Shown here in pieces: positions 15,966 to 26,278 of a stretch of DNA of 64,000 nucleotides (its first letter is position 1; the number at the start of each line of letters is the position of its first letter). This DNA is from Symplocastrum torsivum CPER-KK1 (GTDB lineage: Bacteria > Cyanobacteriota > Cyanobacteriia > Cyanobacteriales > Coleofasciculaceae): assembly GCA_019358875.1 (NCBI GenBank), contig JAHHIF010000007.1, forward strand, positions 124,001 through 188,000, written 5' to 3'. The translations under genes were made by a program, and so were the position numbers. Under the pieces are notes generated by a model. The model did no database searches, was not told where the DNA came from, and saw only the letters and a program-made list of their open reading frames with translations.

Positions 15966-17090
15966 CTAGCGAGTCTGCTTAGCAGGAACTCTGGCGCTGA
16001 TATTAGCCGAACTTGCTGAACCCGCAAGGATACGCTGCAATTCGTCAGGCTTGGAACTCTTGGATGCTGCCATCTCAAATGAGATTTGACCTGATCTAAC
16101 AAGATTAGCTAAAGACTGTTCCATCGTCTGCATCCCCATCTTCATCCCCGTTTGAATCGCGGAGTACATTTGAGCCACTTTTCCTTCTCGGATAAGGTTT
16201 GCGATCGCAGGTGTCACGATCATAATTTCTTGAGCCATTACCCGACCAAATTCACCCGGTTTCGGACTTTTCTTAGGTATTAGGGTTTGACTAAAGACGG
16301 CAATTAGCGAGTTGGATAGCTGAGCATTAATTTGTTGTTGTTGTTCTGGCGGGAACACGTCGATAATCCGGTTTACCGTCGAAGCCGCTGAGCTGGTATG
16401 GAGGGTACCCATTACCAAGTGACCCGTTTCAGCCGCAGAAATAGCAAGAGAAATTGTATCCAAATCCCGCATTTCCCCAACCAAAATTACATCAGGGTCT
16501 TCCCGTAGTGCTGATTTCAGAGCATTAGCAAAGCTTCTTGTGTCTTCACCCTTTTGACGTTGGTGAATCAAGCTCTTGACATTTGGAAATACATATTCTA
16601 TTGGGTCTTCCACCGTCAGAATGTGTTCTCCTCGTGTGCGGTTGATTAAGTCAACCATCGCCGCTAGTGTAGTGGTTTTACCAGAACCTGTTGGTCCTGT
16701 CACCAAAACCAAGCCTCTCGGTCGTTCACTCATTTCCCGAACAATATCTGGCAGTCCCAATTGGTCAAAGTTAGGAATCTTAGAAGACAAGGCTCTTAAT
16801 GCTGCCGCATAGTAACCACGCTCTTTGTAAACATTGACGCGGAAGCGAGCTAACCCTTTAACCCCATAAGAACAATCCAATTCCCAGTTCTGCTCCAAAT
16901 CCTTACGTTGTGTGTTGTTGAGCATACTGAAAATCAGCTTCTGACACTCTTGAGCGGTCAGTGGATCTTCGCTAATCGGCTGGAGTTTCCCGCTAATCCG
17001 GAAGTAGACGGGGGCACCCGCTTGAAGGTGCATATCGGAGCCACCCAGCTCAATTAGCTGCTCCATTAAGTCTTCAATCATCAAGTCCAT
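15966..17090 (-). CDS. pilT: Type IV pilus retraction ATPase PilT
   Basis: A 374-residue hexameric secretion-type ATPase that powers pilus retraction and so twitching motility or DNA uptake. It has Walker A (GPTGSGKTTT near residue 132), an Asp box and Walker B (REDPDVILVGEMRDLDTI), a His box (GTLHTSSAASTVNRIID) and the PilT-specific AxxNLIREGK motif (AIANLIREGK). The start MDLMIEDLMEQLIELGGSDMHLQ is typical. It lies 107 bp downstream of pilB; the spacer holds a TTAGTTG repeat. Confidence 0.96.
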   Translation of the reverse strand: MDLMIEDLMEQLIELGGSDMHLQAGAPVYFRISGKLQPISEDPLTAQECQKLIFSMLNNTQRKDLEQNWELDCSYGVKGLARFRVNVYKERGYYAAALRALSSKIPNFDQLGLPDIVREMSERPRGLVLVTGPTGSGKTTTLAAMVDLINRTRGEHILTVEDPIEYVFPNVKSLIHQRQKGEDTRSFANALKSALREDPDVILVGEMRDLDTISLAISAAETGHLVMGTLHTSSAASTVNRIIDVFPPEQQQQINAQLSNSLIAVFSQTLIPKKSPKPGEFGRVMAQEIMIVTPAIANLIREGKVAQMYSAIQTGMKMGMQTMEQSLANLVRSGQISFEMAASKSSKPDELQRILAGSASSANISARVPAKQTR

Positions 17091-17109
17091 GACGCTGTCT
17101 CCTGAGGTA

Positions 17110-17154
17110 GTTGTTAGTTGTTAGTTGTTAGTTTTTGGTTGTTAGTTGTTAGTT
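17110..17154. repeat. Degenerate 7-bp tandem repeat (TTAGTTG) between pilB and pilT
   Basis: Five to six near-perfect TTAGTTG units with one interruption (TTTTTGG) fill the short pilB-pilT spacer. A similar tract with TTGG variants occurs at 52208-52245. It is a second family of 7-bp repeats, unrelated to CCCAATT. Confidence 0.85.
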
Positions 17155-17197
17155 AAAAAACGTTATAAATCCTAAAAACTAACAACTTTATCTAGGG

Positions 17198-19195
17198 CTA
17201 AAAACGAGGGGTCATACAGTAAGGACAGTCGAGCCACTCTGGTTGATTGTCTGCGCCACAAGTCCGACAAGTGAGGGAAGTCTTGCGTTTGGCTCTAAGT
17301 TCTGACTCTAGTCCGGAATCAGTAAACGTGACTCGTTCCACTTCTTCGAGTGTGGTGTAGCCTTGCTGCACTAGGTTCAAGCTGTAGGAGAGTAATGTGA
17401 CCATTCCCTCATCTACTGCCGCTTCCTTAATCCGCTCAGTGGGGGCACCGTCGTTAATTAGGGTTTGGACAGTTTCGCTAACACGCATGACTTCATAGAC
17501 ACCAACCCGTCCCTTATAGCCAACACCACTACATTTTGTGCAAAGTTTACCTGTATTTCTCGCCTCCTGAATTTCCTCAGCTCGCAACGTATTGGCTTGA
17601 TATAAGGTGATTTCTCCCTCATTGGAAGCTGATAAACCAAAACGAGCGAGTTCCGCTGAGCTTGGTAGATAAGAGATGCGACAATCTGAACAAACACGTC
17701 GCACCAAGCGTTGAGCCAATACACCCAACAGTGCGCCGGATACCATGAAGGGTTCAACGCCCATTTCGTCTAAACGTGCGATCGCGCCAGCCGCATCATT
17801 AGTGTGAAGCGTTGTTAACACCAAGTGCCCTGTAAGAGCCGCTTCAATCGCGGTTTTCGCGGTTTCTTTGTCCCGTGTTTCACCAACTAGAATCACATCT
17901 GGGTCTTGTCGCAGAAAAGACCGGAGAATTGAGGCAAAGTCCATGCCTTTTTCTCGCAACACCTGCACCTGAGTAATTCCTGGTAAGGAATACTCAATTG
18001 GGTCTTCGGCAGTACTGATATTGACTCCAGGGTCATTCCGTTCTGCCAGCATCGAGTATAGAGTTGTTGATTTACCAGAACCCGTGGGTCCTGTCACCAA
18101 GATTAGCCCAAATGGTTTGTTTGCCATTTCTCTAACTATTTGCAGCGTGTCTTCGTCTGTAATCAACTTGTCCAAACCTAGCTGCGTGGCGGAGTTGTCC
18201 AAAATCCGCAAAACGACCTTCTCGCCGTAGCGACTGGGTAAAGTACTGACTCGAAAGTCCACTTTGCGACCTTGAAACATCCGCCGGATTTTCCCGTCTT
18301 GAGGTAGGCGTCGTTCCGCAATGTCCAACTCCGCCATAATTTTGAATCGAGCGGAAATTGCTGCCGTGATTTTCTTGGGTAAATCAAACGCTTGACGCAA
18401 AACCCCATCTTTACGAAAGCGGATGCGTAAAGATTCTTCTTGGGGTTCAACGTGAATGTCAGAGACATCCTCTTGCAGTGCCTTCGCCATGATTTTGTTA
18501 ACCATGTTGATTACCGGGGCACCAGAGGCATCATTCAAAGAGGAATCTAAATCTGCCTCAACTTCATCCGGTGCATCCTGCAACGTGTCAAGAGTATCTA
18601 AATTCTCAAGGTCTTCTTTGACATCTACAGCTTTTTCGACCTCTAGCTGCTTCTGACGAGCAAGTTGTTCATCAAGGTATCTAGAAATTAGCTGCTGATA
18701 ATCTTCTTGGGTAATGACCATCCGTTGCAAGGCAATACCCTGAGGACGCAGAATCCGGGTCAAATCATCCTGGGCATCTAAATTATCAGGGTCAACCATT
18801 GCCACCAAGATTGATGGAGGCTGCGTTTCCTTTTTTGCGAGTGGGACTAAGCGATAGCGGCGACAGATATCAATGGGGAGTAGAGTATCGATCAATTGAC
18901 CGACTTGGTGATTGGAAATCTCACTGATTTCCGGATCGAGAGACTCAACCCCGTAAAGAACTTTTAGTTCAAATAATTGCTGTTTTTTGTATTGGCGTAG
19001 TAAGTCAGGTGACAACTGACGCCCTGTGACCGATTCGAGAATCTCTGTCAGTGGTCTTCCTGACTTGCGGGTTTCGACCAGTGCTTGATGCATCTGGTCA
19101 TTGTCAACGTAACCCGCTTGAATTAACTTATTGCCGAAGGGCGAAAAATCGTTACGGACAATAAGGGCACGCCGTGGTGATGAGGATTGAGTCAT
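17198..19195 (-). CDS. pilB: Type IV pilus assembly ATPase PilB
   Basis: About 665 residues. It drives pilus extension. The frame opens at 19306, but the ATG at 19195 (MTQSSSPRRALIVRND) is preferred: it has AAGGAGAT upstream and matches the family start. Order: N-terminal T2SSE-N domain (about 20-150), catalytic domain with Walker A GPTGSGKST (near residue 367), Asp box, Walker B DPDVILVGETRD and His box TTLHTNDAAGA. The tetracysteine zinc site is CSDC plus CTKC. A further C-terminal zinc ribbon (CRTCGA and CPYC) is a cyanobacterial feature. First gene of the pilBTC set. Confidence 0.95.
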   Translation of the reverse strand: MTQSSSPRRALIVRNDFSPFGNKLIQAGYVDNDQMHQALVETRKSGRPLTEILESVTGRQLSPDLLRQYKKQQLFELKVLYGVESLDPEISEISNHQVGQLIDTLLPIDICRRYRLVPLAKKETQPPSILVAMVDPDNLDAQDDLTRILRPQGIALQRMVITQEDYQQLISRYLDEQLARQKQLEVEKAVDVKEDLENLDTLDTLQDAPDEVEADLDSSLNDASGAPVINMVNKIMAKALQEDVSDIHVEPQEESLRIRFRKDGVLRQAFDLPKKITAAISARFKIMAELDIAERRLPQDGKIRRMFQGRKVDFRVSTLPSRYGEKVVLRILDNSATQLGLDKLITDEDTLQIVREMANKPFGLILVTGPTGSGKSTTLYSMLAERNDPGVNISTAEDPIEYSLPGITQVQVLREKGMDFASILRSFLRQDPDVILVGETRDKETAKTAIEAALTGHLVLTTLHTNDAAGAIARLDEMGVEPFMVSGALLGVLAQRLVRRVCSDCRISYLPSSAELARFGLSASNEGEITLYQANTLRAEEIQEARNTGKLCTKCSGVGYKGRVGVYEVMRVSETVQTLINDGAPTERIKEAAVDEGMVTLLSYSLNLVQQGYTTLEEVERVTFTDSGLESELRAKRKTSLTCRTCGADNQPEWLDCPYCMTPRF

Positions 19196-19656
19196 AGCGG
19201 CTCTTGAATATCTCCTTACGTTATAAGTTATTTCCGACATTACGAAATTATTCCCAAAAGCTATGGATTCAATAGCATTTGAGAAAAGGGAGCTTCGGGG
19301 CAACAAGCGTCAACTGACACGCTTTGACTTGAGCGGCGTGACCGTCGCTCTTTCCTTAAGGCGGTTACCTCGTAAACCCTTAGGGAAAAGGCTTTTTATC
19401 ACGTTATGCTGTCTTGCCCACACGTGCGTAATTACAAATATCCTGACGACGAGGAAACGCCAGTTTGAAAGATATCTGAACTTGATAAAATTTTAGGTGC
19501 GAGCAGAAGCAGCATCATGCTTTATGTAGAATATTTTATTGATGATAGCTTTTACCAACTCGCGTTTGCACCGCTCGGACAAAGCTTTGTCAGCGATCGC
19601 AAGGTGATCCCAAAGGTCAGTTCATTCCTCCCTCAACCTCCATAATAGAGAAAACT
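19196..19656. other. Region upstream of pilB without a supported gene
   Basis: About 460 bp containing the pilB promoter region and, further right, sequence leading to the insertion element. A 77-codon plus-strand frame beginning at 19263 overlaps the pilB start, has no family resemblance and is not called. Confidence 0.4.
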
Positions 19657-19803
19657 CCCCCTACAGACATATTTTCTGTAGGCGAGTTATTTACGAGTCG
19701 TGATGCGTAAAGCCCCCGCGCTCTACTCCGGGGGATATAAGCGAATAACCGAATTTATTCGGTCGTAACAGGGTAGAATTACGTCAGTGAACATGACGTA
19801 AAT

Positions 19804-20168
19804 ATGCTGGTATTTGAGGCAAAACTGGAAGGACTCGATGAGCAGTATCAAGCGCTGGATGAAGCAATTAGAACTGCTCGTTTCGTTCGGAATGCTTGCC
19901 TGTGGCAGTTCCGCCCCATTTCACCAGTCAAAATTGCTCTAACTGTGGTGAGGTTGTCAAAAAGACTCTTAGCACCAGAACTCATGTTTGTCCTCATTGT
20001 GGGCATACCCAAGACCGGGACTGGAACGCGGCGCGGAACATATTAGAAAAAGGACTAAGTACGGCGGGTCACGTCGGAACTAACGCCTCTGGAGAGACTG
20101 ATCAATACTTGAGTGGGGAAACTCCTTCAAGCAAATCAACTTGTGGAAAGAGGAAACCCAAGGAGTGA
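19804..20168 (+). pseudogene. tnpB: Internally deleted, frameshifted tnpB
   Basis: The first about 33 codons give the normal TnpB N terminus (MLVFEAKLEGLDEQ and EAIRTARFVRNACL). The sequence then jumps, in another frame from about 19896, to the TnpB C terminus: zinc ribbon CSNCG and CPHCG, then the last RuvC motif DRDWNAARNIL. Roughly the middle three quarters of a 400-residue protein, including two of the three RuvC catalytic residues, are missing. TnpB is normally an RNA-guided DNA nuclease of IS200/IS605 elements; this copy cannot be active. Confidence 0.85.
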
Positions 20169-20210
20169 TCTTTGGAATCCCCGCACCTTGATTGTCGGGG
20201 AGGATGTCAA
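20085..20210 (+). ncRNA. Possible remnant omega RNA (right-end RNA) of the TnpB element
   Basis: In IS200/IS605 elements the guide (omega) RNA overlaps the 3' end of tnpB and runs to the element's right end. Here that stretch is preserved, including a stem CCCCG-loop-CGGGG and the terminal AGGATGTCAA. The call rests on position and known family architecture; expression is unknown and the partner protein is lost. Confidence 0.3.
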
Positions 20211-20646
20211 TAGCTGTGTTAAGCTCCCCAGTCATAGCTAGGATGGCATCGGTAGAAGAATTCAGTCGTTGAGCAGGGGCTAGGAAGGCAAAACTCAAAC
20301 AGCAATTGAGGTGAAAGCTGTATAGGAAGCCCAGCCGTAAACGTTAATGCTGTTTAAAAAATGTTACATTGTGTTATATGTAAACCAGGCGGAACGGTTT
20401 TACAGCCTAAACGGATAAAGTATGTAGACAAACCAGCAGGGAGTTGCTTAGAAAGTCCTGATGTCTGCCCTAAGGAAGCTGTTGGTGTTCAACCTAGGTA
20501 GGATAGGATTTGAAAGATTAGTAATCCTACCCCGCTGGGTACTGTTTCCTCAAGCTGTAACCCGAAAAAAACCGATTAGGAGTTGGGTTGCTAGTGGAAA
20601 ATAATAGGCAAACAAGACCGCAATTACTAGCAGTCTTTTAATTGGG
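20211..20646. other. Upstream region of the grpE-dnaK cluster
   Basis: About 435 bp without a supported gene. It has a hairpin GGTAGGAT/ATCCTACC around 20496-20532. I looked for the CIRCE heat-shock operator (TTAGCACTC-N9-GAGTGCTAA) and did not find it. Confidence 0.4.
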
Positions 20647-21459
20647 ATGAGTGGAGTAATGATCGACGAAGAAAAGCAGCCAGATAACACGACACAACAG
20701 ACAGATGAGCTGATGGATGACAGTTTAAAAAATCAGGGTGGAGAGTCGGCAGCCGCAGAGGTGGATTTGACTAGCCAAGTTGATTTGGAGTCACTACCCA
20801 CGTTGGATGATCTAGTGGTTGACCTAGATGAAGCTTCAGTTGTAACGGAACAAGAAGAAGTTGGGGAGTCTGTGGCAGTAGAGGCAGATGGTTCAGCCTC
20901 GTCACCGGCGGAGATGGACTTAGCGATACTAGAAAGCTTGAAGCGGGAAAATGAGGCGCTTAAAGCTCAACTAGAAGAAATTTCTCAGCAAACTGAGTCC
21001 TTTAAAACGCAATCAATGCGGATTGCAGCAGATTTCGACAACTTCCGCAAGCGTACCTCGAAAGAGAAAGAAGATTTGGAGGTGCAAGTCAAGCGGAATA
21101 CCATCAGTGAGTTGCTGCCAATAGTCGATAACTTTGATCGGGCGCGATCGCAAATCAAACCCCAATCGGATGGGGAAATGGCAATTCACAAAAGCTATCA
21201 GGGTGTTTATAAGCAGCTAGTAGACTGTCTCAAGCGTATTGGTGTTTCTCCGATGCGTGCAGAAGGGCAAGAGTTTGACCCGAATCTCCACGAAGCGGTG
21301 ATGCGGGAACCGACAAACGAATACCCAGAAGGAGTAGTAATCGAACAGCTAATGCGAGGATACTTCATCGGCGATCGCGTGCTGCGCCATGCTATGGTCA
21401 AAGTTGCTGCGGCTGCGGAACCCGTGGTAACCTCAGAGGAAGGTATCCCAGAAACCTAG
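20647..21459 (+). CDS. grpE: Nucleotide exchange factor GrpE
   Basis: A 270-residue GrpE that releases ADP from DnaK. The first about 90 residues are very acidic and low in complexity. A long coiled coil follows ([20 protein letters not shown] through [14 protein letters not shown]). The C-terminal beta-wing domain carries the signature [20 protein letters not shown] and [17 protein letters not shown]. The N-terminal extension is longer than in E. coli but usual in cyanobacteria. A second ATG 12 bp downstream is possible. It is followed by dnaK (149 bp) and dnaJ. Confidence 0.95.
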   Translation: MSGVMIDEEKQPDNTTQQTDELMDDSLKNQGGESAAAEVDLTSQVDLESLPTLDDLVVDLDEASVVTEQEEVGESVAVEADGSASSPAEMDLAILESLKRENEALKAQLEEISQQTESFKTQSMRIAADFDNFRKRTSKEKEDLEVQVKRNTISELLPIVDNFDRARSQIKPQSDGEMAIHKSYQGVYKQLVDCLKRIGVSPMRAEGQEFDPNLHEAVMREPTNEYPEGVVIEQLMRGYFIGDRVLRHAMVKVAAAAEPVVTSEEGIPET

Positions 21460-21608
21460 TGGCAAGCCCATTAACCGTCCTTTGGCTTCGAGCTTCAAGC
21501 ATGAGTACGAGCCAGTAAATAAGGAGTGTTGAGCCAGGGTAAAATCCGGTCTTGTATTCGATTTAACGACATTCAAAAAACTCTACATAATCTTTAAGCC
21601 GAAGCACT

Positions 21609-23579
21609 ATGGGAAAAGTCATTGGCATCGACCTAGGCACGACCAATAGTTGCGTCGCTGTTTTAGAAGGGGGTCAGCCCATCGTCATTTCCAACTCGGA
21701 AGGTGGGCGAACCACTCCGAGTATAGTGGGATTTGGCAAAGCAGACGAACGCCTAGTGGGTCAACTGGCAAAGCGGCAAGCAGTGACGAATGCCGAGAAT
21801 ACTGTGTATAGCATTAAGCGCTTCATCGGACGGCGGTGGGATGATACCGCGACCGAGCGAGGACGGGTACCCTATACCTGCGTCAAAGGTCGAGATGATA
21901 CCGTCGATGTCCAGATTCGAGGTCGTGACTATACCCCTCAAGAAGTCTCCGCAATGATTTTGCAAAAGCTGAAAGCTGATGCAGAAAACTTTCTTGGGGA
22001 AACTGTCGAGCAAGCCGTGATTACGGTTCCGGCATACTTTACAGATGCTCAACGGCAAGCTACAAAAGATGCTGGAACAATTGCAGGTCTAGAAGTCCTG
22101 CGAATTATTAATGAACCAACAGCCGCCTCCCTGGCATACGGTCTAGACAAACAAGATCAAGAACAAACAATCTTGGTGTTTGACTTGGGTGGTGGCACCT
22201 TTGATGTTTCCGTTTTGCAACTGGGAGACGGCGTATTTGAAGTCAAGGCAACCTCTGGTAACAACCACTTGGGAGGGGATGACTTCGATAATGTGATTGT
22301 TCTCTGGATGACTGAAAACTTCAAGGACGCTGAAGGAATCGACCTGGGAAGTGACAAAATGGCACTTCAGCGCTTACGAGAAGCGGCTGAAAAAGCAAAA
22401 GTTGAAGTCTCCAGCATGGTGACAACCTCAATCAACTTGCCATTTATCACAGCCGATGAAACAGGCCCCAAGCACTTGGAGATGGAACTGTCACGAGCAA
22501 AATTTGAAGAACTGGCAAGCGAACTCATTCAGGGCACAATTGAGCCAGTGACTCAGGCGCTTAAAGACTGTGACCTCAAGCCAGAGGATATTGACCGCAT
22601 TCTCTTAGTTGGTGGTTCGACCCGCATCCCAGCGGTACAGGAAGCCATCAAAAAGTTCTTTGGGGGTAAGTCTCCTGATCGTTCCGTTAACCCTGATGAA
22701 GCCGTCGCCCTAGGCGCAGCGATTCAAGGTGGTGTTTTAGGTGGCGAAGTTGAAGACTTACTGCTACTTGACGTAACCCCTCTATCGCTGGGTATTGAAA
22801 CCTTAGGAGAAGTCTTCACAAAAATCACCGAGCGGAACACGACGATTCCGACCAGTAAGTCTCAGATATTTTCTACTGCAACCGATGGACAAACATCTGT
22901 AGAAATCCATGTGTTGCAGGGAGAACGGGCAATGGCAAAGGATAACAAAAGCCTGGGCAAGTTTCTGCTGACGGGTATTCCCCCAGCGCCTCGCGGTGTC
23001 CCTCAAATTGAAGTGTCCTTTGAAATTGATGTCAACGGGATTTTAAAAGTCTCAGCGGCTGATAAAGGTACAGGTAGAGAGCAAAGTATCCGGATTACCA
23101 ACACAGGTGGATTGAGTGCAACTGAAGTGGAACGGATGCGGGAAGAGGCAGAAAAATTTGCTGATGCCGACCGTCGCCGTGTTCAATTAGTTGAACTCAA
23201 AAATCAAGCTGATAGCCATATCTACAGCTATGAGACGACCTTGAAGGACAACGGCAACCTAGTTCGTGAAGAACTCAAGGTGCAAGGTGAAGAGAAAAAG
23301 CAAAAGCTGCTTGCCGTGTTTAGTGATCGATCAGCTAGTGTTGAGGAAGCAAAGCAACGGCTAGACGACTTCCAACAAACTCTATTTGCGATTGGTGCTG
23401 ATGTGTATGGGCAAGCTTCACGCAATGTGGATGGCGATGAGTCTACCGAACCACAGGAGGAAAGTGCAGCTCCGGAATTTAGCAACCATTCTGATGCCCC
23501 AACAGAAGAGGAAGGTTTGATTTTTGACTTTGATGATGAAACAATGACAGCTGACTACGAGCCAGTTGACGCTGATTAA
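21609..23579 (+). CDS. dnaK: Molecular chaperone DnaK (Hsp70)
   Basis: A 656-residue Hsp70. The ATPase domain (about 1-385) begins [20 protein letters not shown] and contains [17 protein letters not shown] and [12 protein letters not shown]. The substrate-binding domain starts around [16 protein letters not shown] and continues through the helical lid. The C terminus is a short acidic tail ([14 protein letters not shown]), not the E. coli-type end. Cyanobacteria carry several dnaK genes; this is the copy linked to grpE and dnaJ. The gene works with its neighbours in protein folding. Confidence 0.97.
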   Translation: MGKVIGIDLGTTNSCVAVLEGGQPIVISNSEGGRTTPSIVGFGKADERLVGQLAKRQAVTNAENTVYSIKRFIGRRWDDTATERGRVPYTCVKGRDDTVDVQIRGRDYTPQEVSAMILQKLKADAENFLGETVEQAVITVPAYFTDAQRQATKDAGTIAGLEVLRIINEPTAASLAYGLDKQDQEQTILVFDLGGGTFDVSVLQLGDGVFEVKATSGNNHLGGDDFDNVIVLWMTENFKDAEGIDLGSDKMALQRLREAAEKAKVEVSSMVTTSINLPFITADETGPKHLEMELSRAKFEELASELIQGTIEPVTQALKDCDLKPEDIDRILLVGGSTRIPAVQEAIKKFFGGKSPDRSVNPDEAVALGAAIQGGVLGGEVEDLLLLDVTPLSLGIETLGEVFTKITERNTTIPTSKSQIFSTATDGQTSVEIHVLQGERAMAKDNKSLGKFLLTGIPPAPRGVPQIEVSFEIDVNGILKVSAADKGTGREQSIRITNTGGLSATEVERMREEAEKFADADRRRVQLVELKNQADSHIYSYETTLKDNGNLVREELKVQGEEKKQKLLAVFSDRSASVEEAKQRLDDFQQTLFAIGADVYGQASRNVDGDESTEPQEESAAPEFSNHSDAPTEEEGLIFDFDDETMTADYEPVDAD

Positions 23580-23736
23580 GGCAAGCTTATAAAACTAGGT
23601 AGCACTCAGCTTGTTTTCTGATAGACAATGATATGGATGTATGGGTGATCGTTAGAAGCGATCCGTCGCTTTACTTCTATTACCTAACGTCCACAAGTCC
23701 GCCCCTATTCAATAACCAAACACCGATCAGCGCTTT

Positions 23737-24858
23737 ATGGCTGACTTTTATGAGACTCTTGGCGTCTCTCGTGACGCAGACAAAGAAGAACTGAAGCAAG
23801 CTTACCGTCGCCTTGCTCGGAAGTATCATCCTGATGTCAATAAGGAAGCAGGGGCTGAAGAGCGCTTTAAGGAAATTAATCGAGCTTACGAAGTCCTTTC
23901 AGAACCAGAAACTAGGGCACGCTATGACCGCTTCGGAGAAGCTGGTGTTTCGGGCGCGGGAGCTGGCTACCCAGATTTTGGGGACATGGGCTTTGCCGAT
24001 ATTTTTGAAAGCTTCTTCAGCGGCTTCGGGGCTGGCATGGGTCAGCAAGGTACTCGGAGGCGTAGCGGTCCAGCGCGAGGTGATGACCTGCGACTAGACT
24101 TGAAGCTGGAATTCCGGGAAGCTGTATTTGGCGGTGAAAAGGAAATCCGGATTCCTCATTTAGAAAACTGTAACGTCTGTAGCGGGACAGGTGCTAAGGC
24201 AGGAACTCGACCGCGTACCTGCCCCACTTGTAGCGGTTCGGGACAAGTGCGTCGGGCGACCCGGACACCTTTTGGGCAATTTACTCAAGTCTCTGTATGT
24301 CCTAGCTGTAATGGTGATGGACAGGTGGTTGAGGATAAGTGCGAAAATTGTGGCGGTGCGGGTCGCAAACAAGAAACGAAAAAGCTGAAAATCACCATCC
24401 CAGCGGGAGTAGATAATGGTACTCGCCTGCGGGTTTCTAAAGAAGGAGACGCAGGGGCACGGAATGGCCCTCCTGGAGACTTGTACGTCTACTTATTTAT
24501 TGAGGAAGATGCCGAGTTTCATCGGGATGGAATTAATGTTCTGTCTGAGATAAAGATCAGCTATCTGCAAGCGATTTTGGGATGTCGTCTGGAAGTCAAT
24601 ACAGTGGATGGTCCAGTGGAGTTAACGATTCCTCCAGGAACACAGCCAAGCACGGTTTTGACACTGGAAAATCACGGTGTACCCAAGCTAGGGAACCCAG
24701 TCAGCCGGGGCGACCATCTGATTACAATTTTGATTGATATCCCGAATCGGATTACGGCTGAAGAACGGGAACTGTTAGAGAAGCTGGCAAAAATCAAAGG
24801 CGATCGCACAGGTAAGGGTGGTCTAGAAGGCTTTTTGGGAGGGCTGTTTCGCGGATGA
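23737..24858 (+). CDS. dnaJ: Co-chaperone DnaJ (type I Hsp40)
   Basis: A 373-residue full-length DnaJ. The J domain (1-70) has the HPD motif that stimulates DnaK ATPase (YHPDVNK). A Gly/Phe-rich linker follows (SGFGAGMG). Four CxxCxGxG-type zinc repeats follow ([32 protein letters not shown]), then the C-terminal substrate-binding domain ([16 protein letters not shown]). It overlaps the tusA-like gene by 4 bp (ATGA), so translation is coupled to genes that are not chaperones. Confidence 0.97.
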   Translation: MADFYETLGVSRDADKEELKQAYRRLARKYHPDVNKEAGAEERFKEINRAYEVLSEPETRARYDRFGEAGVSGAGAGYPDFGDMGFADIFESFFSGFGAGMGQQGTRRRSGPARGDDLRLDLKLEFREAVFGGEKEIRIPHLENCNVCSGTGAKAGTRPRTCPTCSGSGQVRRATRTPFGQFTQVSVCPSCNGDGQVVEDKCENCGGAGRKQETKKLKITIPAGVDNGTRLRVSKEGDAGARNGPPGDLYVYLFIEEDAEFHRDGINVLSEIKISYLQAILGCRLEVNTVDGPVELTIPPGTQPSTVLTLENHGVPKLGNPVSRGDHLITILIDIPNRITAEERELLEKLAKIKGDRTGKGGLEGFLGGLFRG

Positions 24859-25124
24859 GTAACCCAACGGCATCGATACCAAACTCGATGCCTGATGCTC
24901 AGTTAGATTTGCGCGGGACACCTTGCCCGATTAACTTCGTGCGTACCAAACTCCGCCTGGAGCAAATGACACCAGGAGCCTTATTAGAAGTGTGGCTCGA
25001 CCCTGGAGAACCAATTGAGCAGGTGCCGGATAGTTTGGCGATGGAGGGCTACTCCATTGAGGAAGTCAATGATCGCACTGACTACTTTGCCTTGAAGGTA
25101 CGTCGTCCGCTTGCCTCCGCATGA
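24855..25124 (+). CDS. TusA/SirA-like sulfurtransferase domain protein
   Basis: An 89-residue protein of the TusA (SirA/YeeD) family. The core reads [20 protein letters not shown] with the persulfide-forming Cys24 in the CPxx motif (CPIN instead of the usual CPxP), followed by [18 protein letters not shown]. TusA proteins pass sulfur for tRNA thiolation and cofactor synthesis; the specific partner here is unknown. It overlaps dnaJ upstream and rsgA downstream by 4 bp each. Confidence 0.88.
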   Translation: MSNPTASIPNSMPDAQLDLRGTPCPINFVRTKLRLEQMTPGALLEVWLDPGEPIEQVPDSLAMEGYSIEEVNDRTDYFALKVRRPLASA

Positions 25125-26272
25125 GTGGTGCATCACCTGATTCTGATTTGTCCCAAGTTTCCACGCCGTTACTGGGAACAGTAGTGGCAGTGCAGGCAAA
25201 TTTCTATCAGGTGCAGCTCGATTCTGGGTTAGGTGGTACTAGCCATAGTAACGAATCGCTAGATCTAAAATCTCCCTCTTCCGTTGCTACGGGAGAAACT
25301 CATAATATTCAACTACTGTGTACTCGCCGGACGCGGCTGAAGAAAATTGGTAAGCGGGTGATGGTGGGCGATCGCGTTTTGGTGGAAGAACCCGACTGGG
25401 TAGATGGACGGGGAGCGATATCAGACGTTTTACCCCGCAAAACCCTGCTAGACCGTCCCCCAGTTGCCAATGCCGAGCAAATTCTCCTGGTCTTTGCCCT
25501 CGTAGACCCTCCCTTAGACCCTTACCAACTGACTCGATTTCTGGTTAAGGCTGAGTCTACGGGGTTAGATGTCTGCTTGTGCTTGAATAAGAAGGACTTA
25601 GTACCTGATGAAGAGTTGGAAGAGTGGAGGAATCACCTCAAAGATTGGGGTTATGAACCTGTATTTATCAGCGTTCATACTCATCAGGGGGTAGAGGAAC
25701 TAAGTAAGCAACTGAGCCAGAAAGTCACGATTTTGGCTGGCCCCTCTGGTGTTGGTAAATCTAGCCTCATCAATCAGCTAATTCCAAATGTTAGGCAGAG
25801 GGTGGCTGAAGTATCCGGCAAACTCAGTCGAGGGCGCCATACAACCCGTCATGTTGAACTGTTTGAGTTGCCTGGGGGTGGACTCCTGGCAGATACTCCA
25901 GGCTTTAACCAGCCTGACATTGATTGTAGTCCGGAAGAGTTAACTCAGTATTTTCCAGAAGCACGGGAGCGACTAGCTGCTAATCACTGTCACTTTAGCA
26001 ACTGCCTGCATCGAGACGAACCGAATTGTGCAGTGCGGGGTGACTGGGAGCGATATGGGTATTATTTGGATTTGTTGGAAGATGCGATCGCATGGAAAGA
26101 GCATCTGAATCAACAAGCTGATCCAGAGTCAACCCTGAAGGCAAAAAATAAAGGGAAAGGACAAACTCAGTACGAACCTAAACTAGAAAGTAAGAAATAT
26201 CGTCGGCTTTCCCGTCGCGCTCAACAGCAAGCACTGGATGAGATGTATAAAGACAGGGACACGGATTTGTAA
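25121..26272 (+). CDS. rsgA: Ribosome small-subunit GTPase RsgA
   Basis: A 383-residue circularly permuted GTPase that acts in late 30S maturation. Order: N-terminal OB fold with an acidic insertion (SLDLKSPSSV), then G4 (NKKD), G1 (GPSGVGKSSLIN), G2/switch region (GRHTTRHVEL) and G3 (DTPG). The C-terminal zinc site is CHFSNCLHRDEPNCAV. A basic tail of about 50 residues follows (KKYRRLSRRAQQQ). It overlaps the tusA-like gene by 4 bp and is convergent with the alpha/beta hydrolase gene 6 bp away. Confidence 0.96.
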   Translation: MSGASPDSDLSQVSTPLLGTVVAVQANFYQVQLDSGLGGTSHSNESLDLKSPSSVATGETHNIQLLCTRRTRLKKIGKRVMVGDRVLVEEPDWVDGRGAISDVLPRKTLLDRPPVANAEQILLVFALVDPPLDPYQLTRFLVKAESTGLDVCLCLNKKDLVPDEELEEWRNHLKDWGYEPVFISVHTHQGVEELSKQLSQKVTILAGPSGVGKSSLINQLIPNVRQRVAEVSGKLSRGRHTTRHVELFELPGGGLLADTPGFNQPDIDCSPEELTQYFPEARERLAANHCHFSNCLHRDEPNCAVRGDWERYGYYLDLLEDAIAWKEHLNQQADPESTLKAKNKGKGQTQYEPKLESKKYRRLSRRAQQQALDEMYKDRDTDL

Positions 26273-26278
26273 ATGGGC

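Larger units (their letters stand above)
19657..20210 (+). mobile_element. Decayed IS200/IS605-type element (tnpB deletion derivative)
   Basis: The element contains only remnants of tnpB flanked by hairpins. At the left are CCTACAGA/TCTGTAGG (19657-19683) and CCCCCG/CGGGGG near 19712-19733, then CCGAATTTATTCGG near 19749. At the right is a CCCCG/CGGGG hairpin (20179-20200) followed by AGGATGTCAA, a typical right end of cyanobacterial TnpB elements. There is no tnpA. The exact left border is uncertain. With intact ends it might still be movable in trans, as a MITE-like derivative. Confidence 0.65.

Noticed and set aside
19196-19306. 37-codon N-terminal extension of PilB
   Set aside because: The ATG at 19195 has an AAGGAGAT site and matches the normal start of the family.
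20080-20298. 72-codon minus-strand frame over the right end of the TnpB element
   Set aside because: It lies antisense to the tnpB remnant and its right-end hairpin and shows no coding character.
20211-20646. Possible CIRCE operator upstream of grpE
   Set aside because: No TTAGCACTC-N9-GAGTGCTAA or close variant found by eye.
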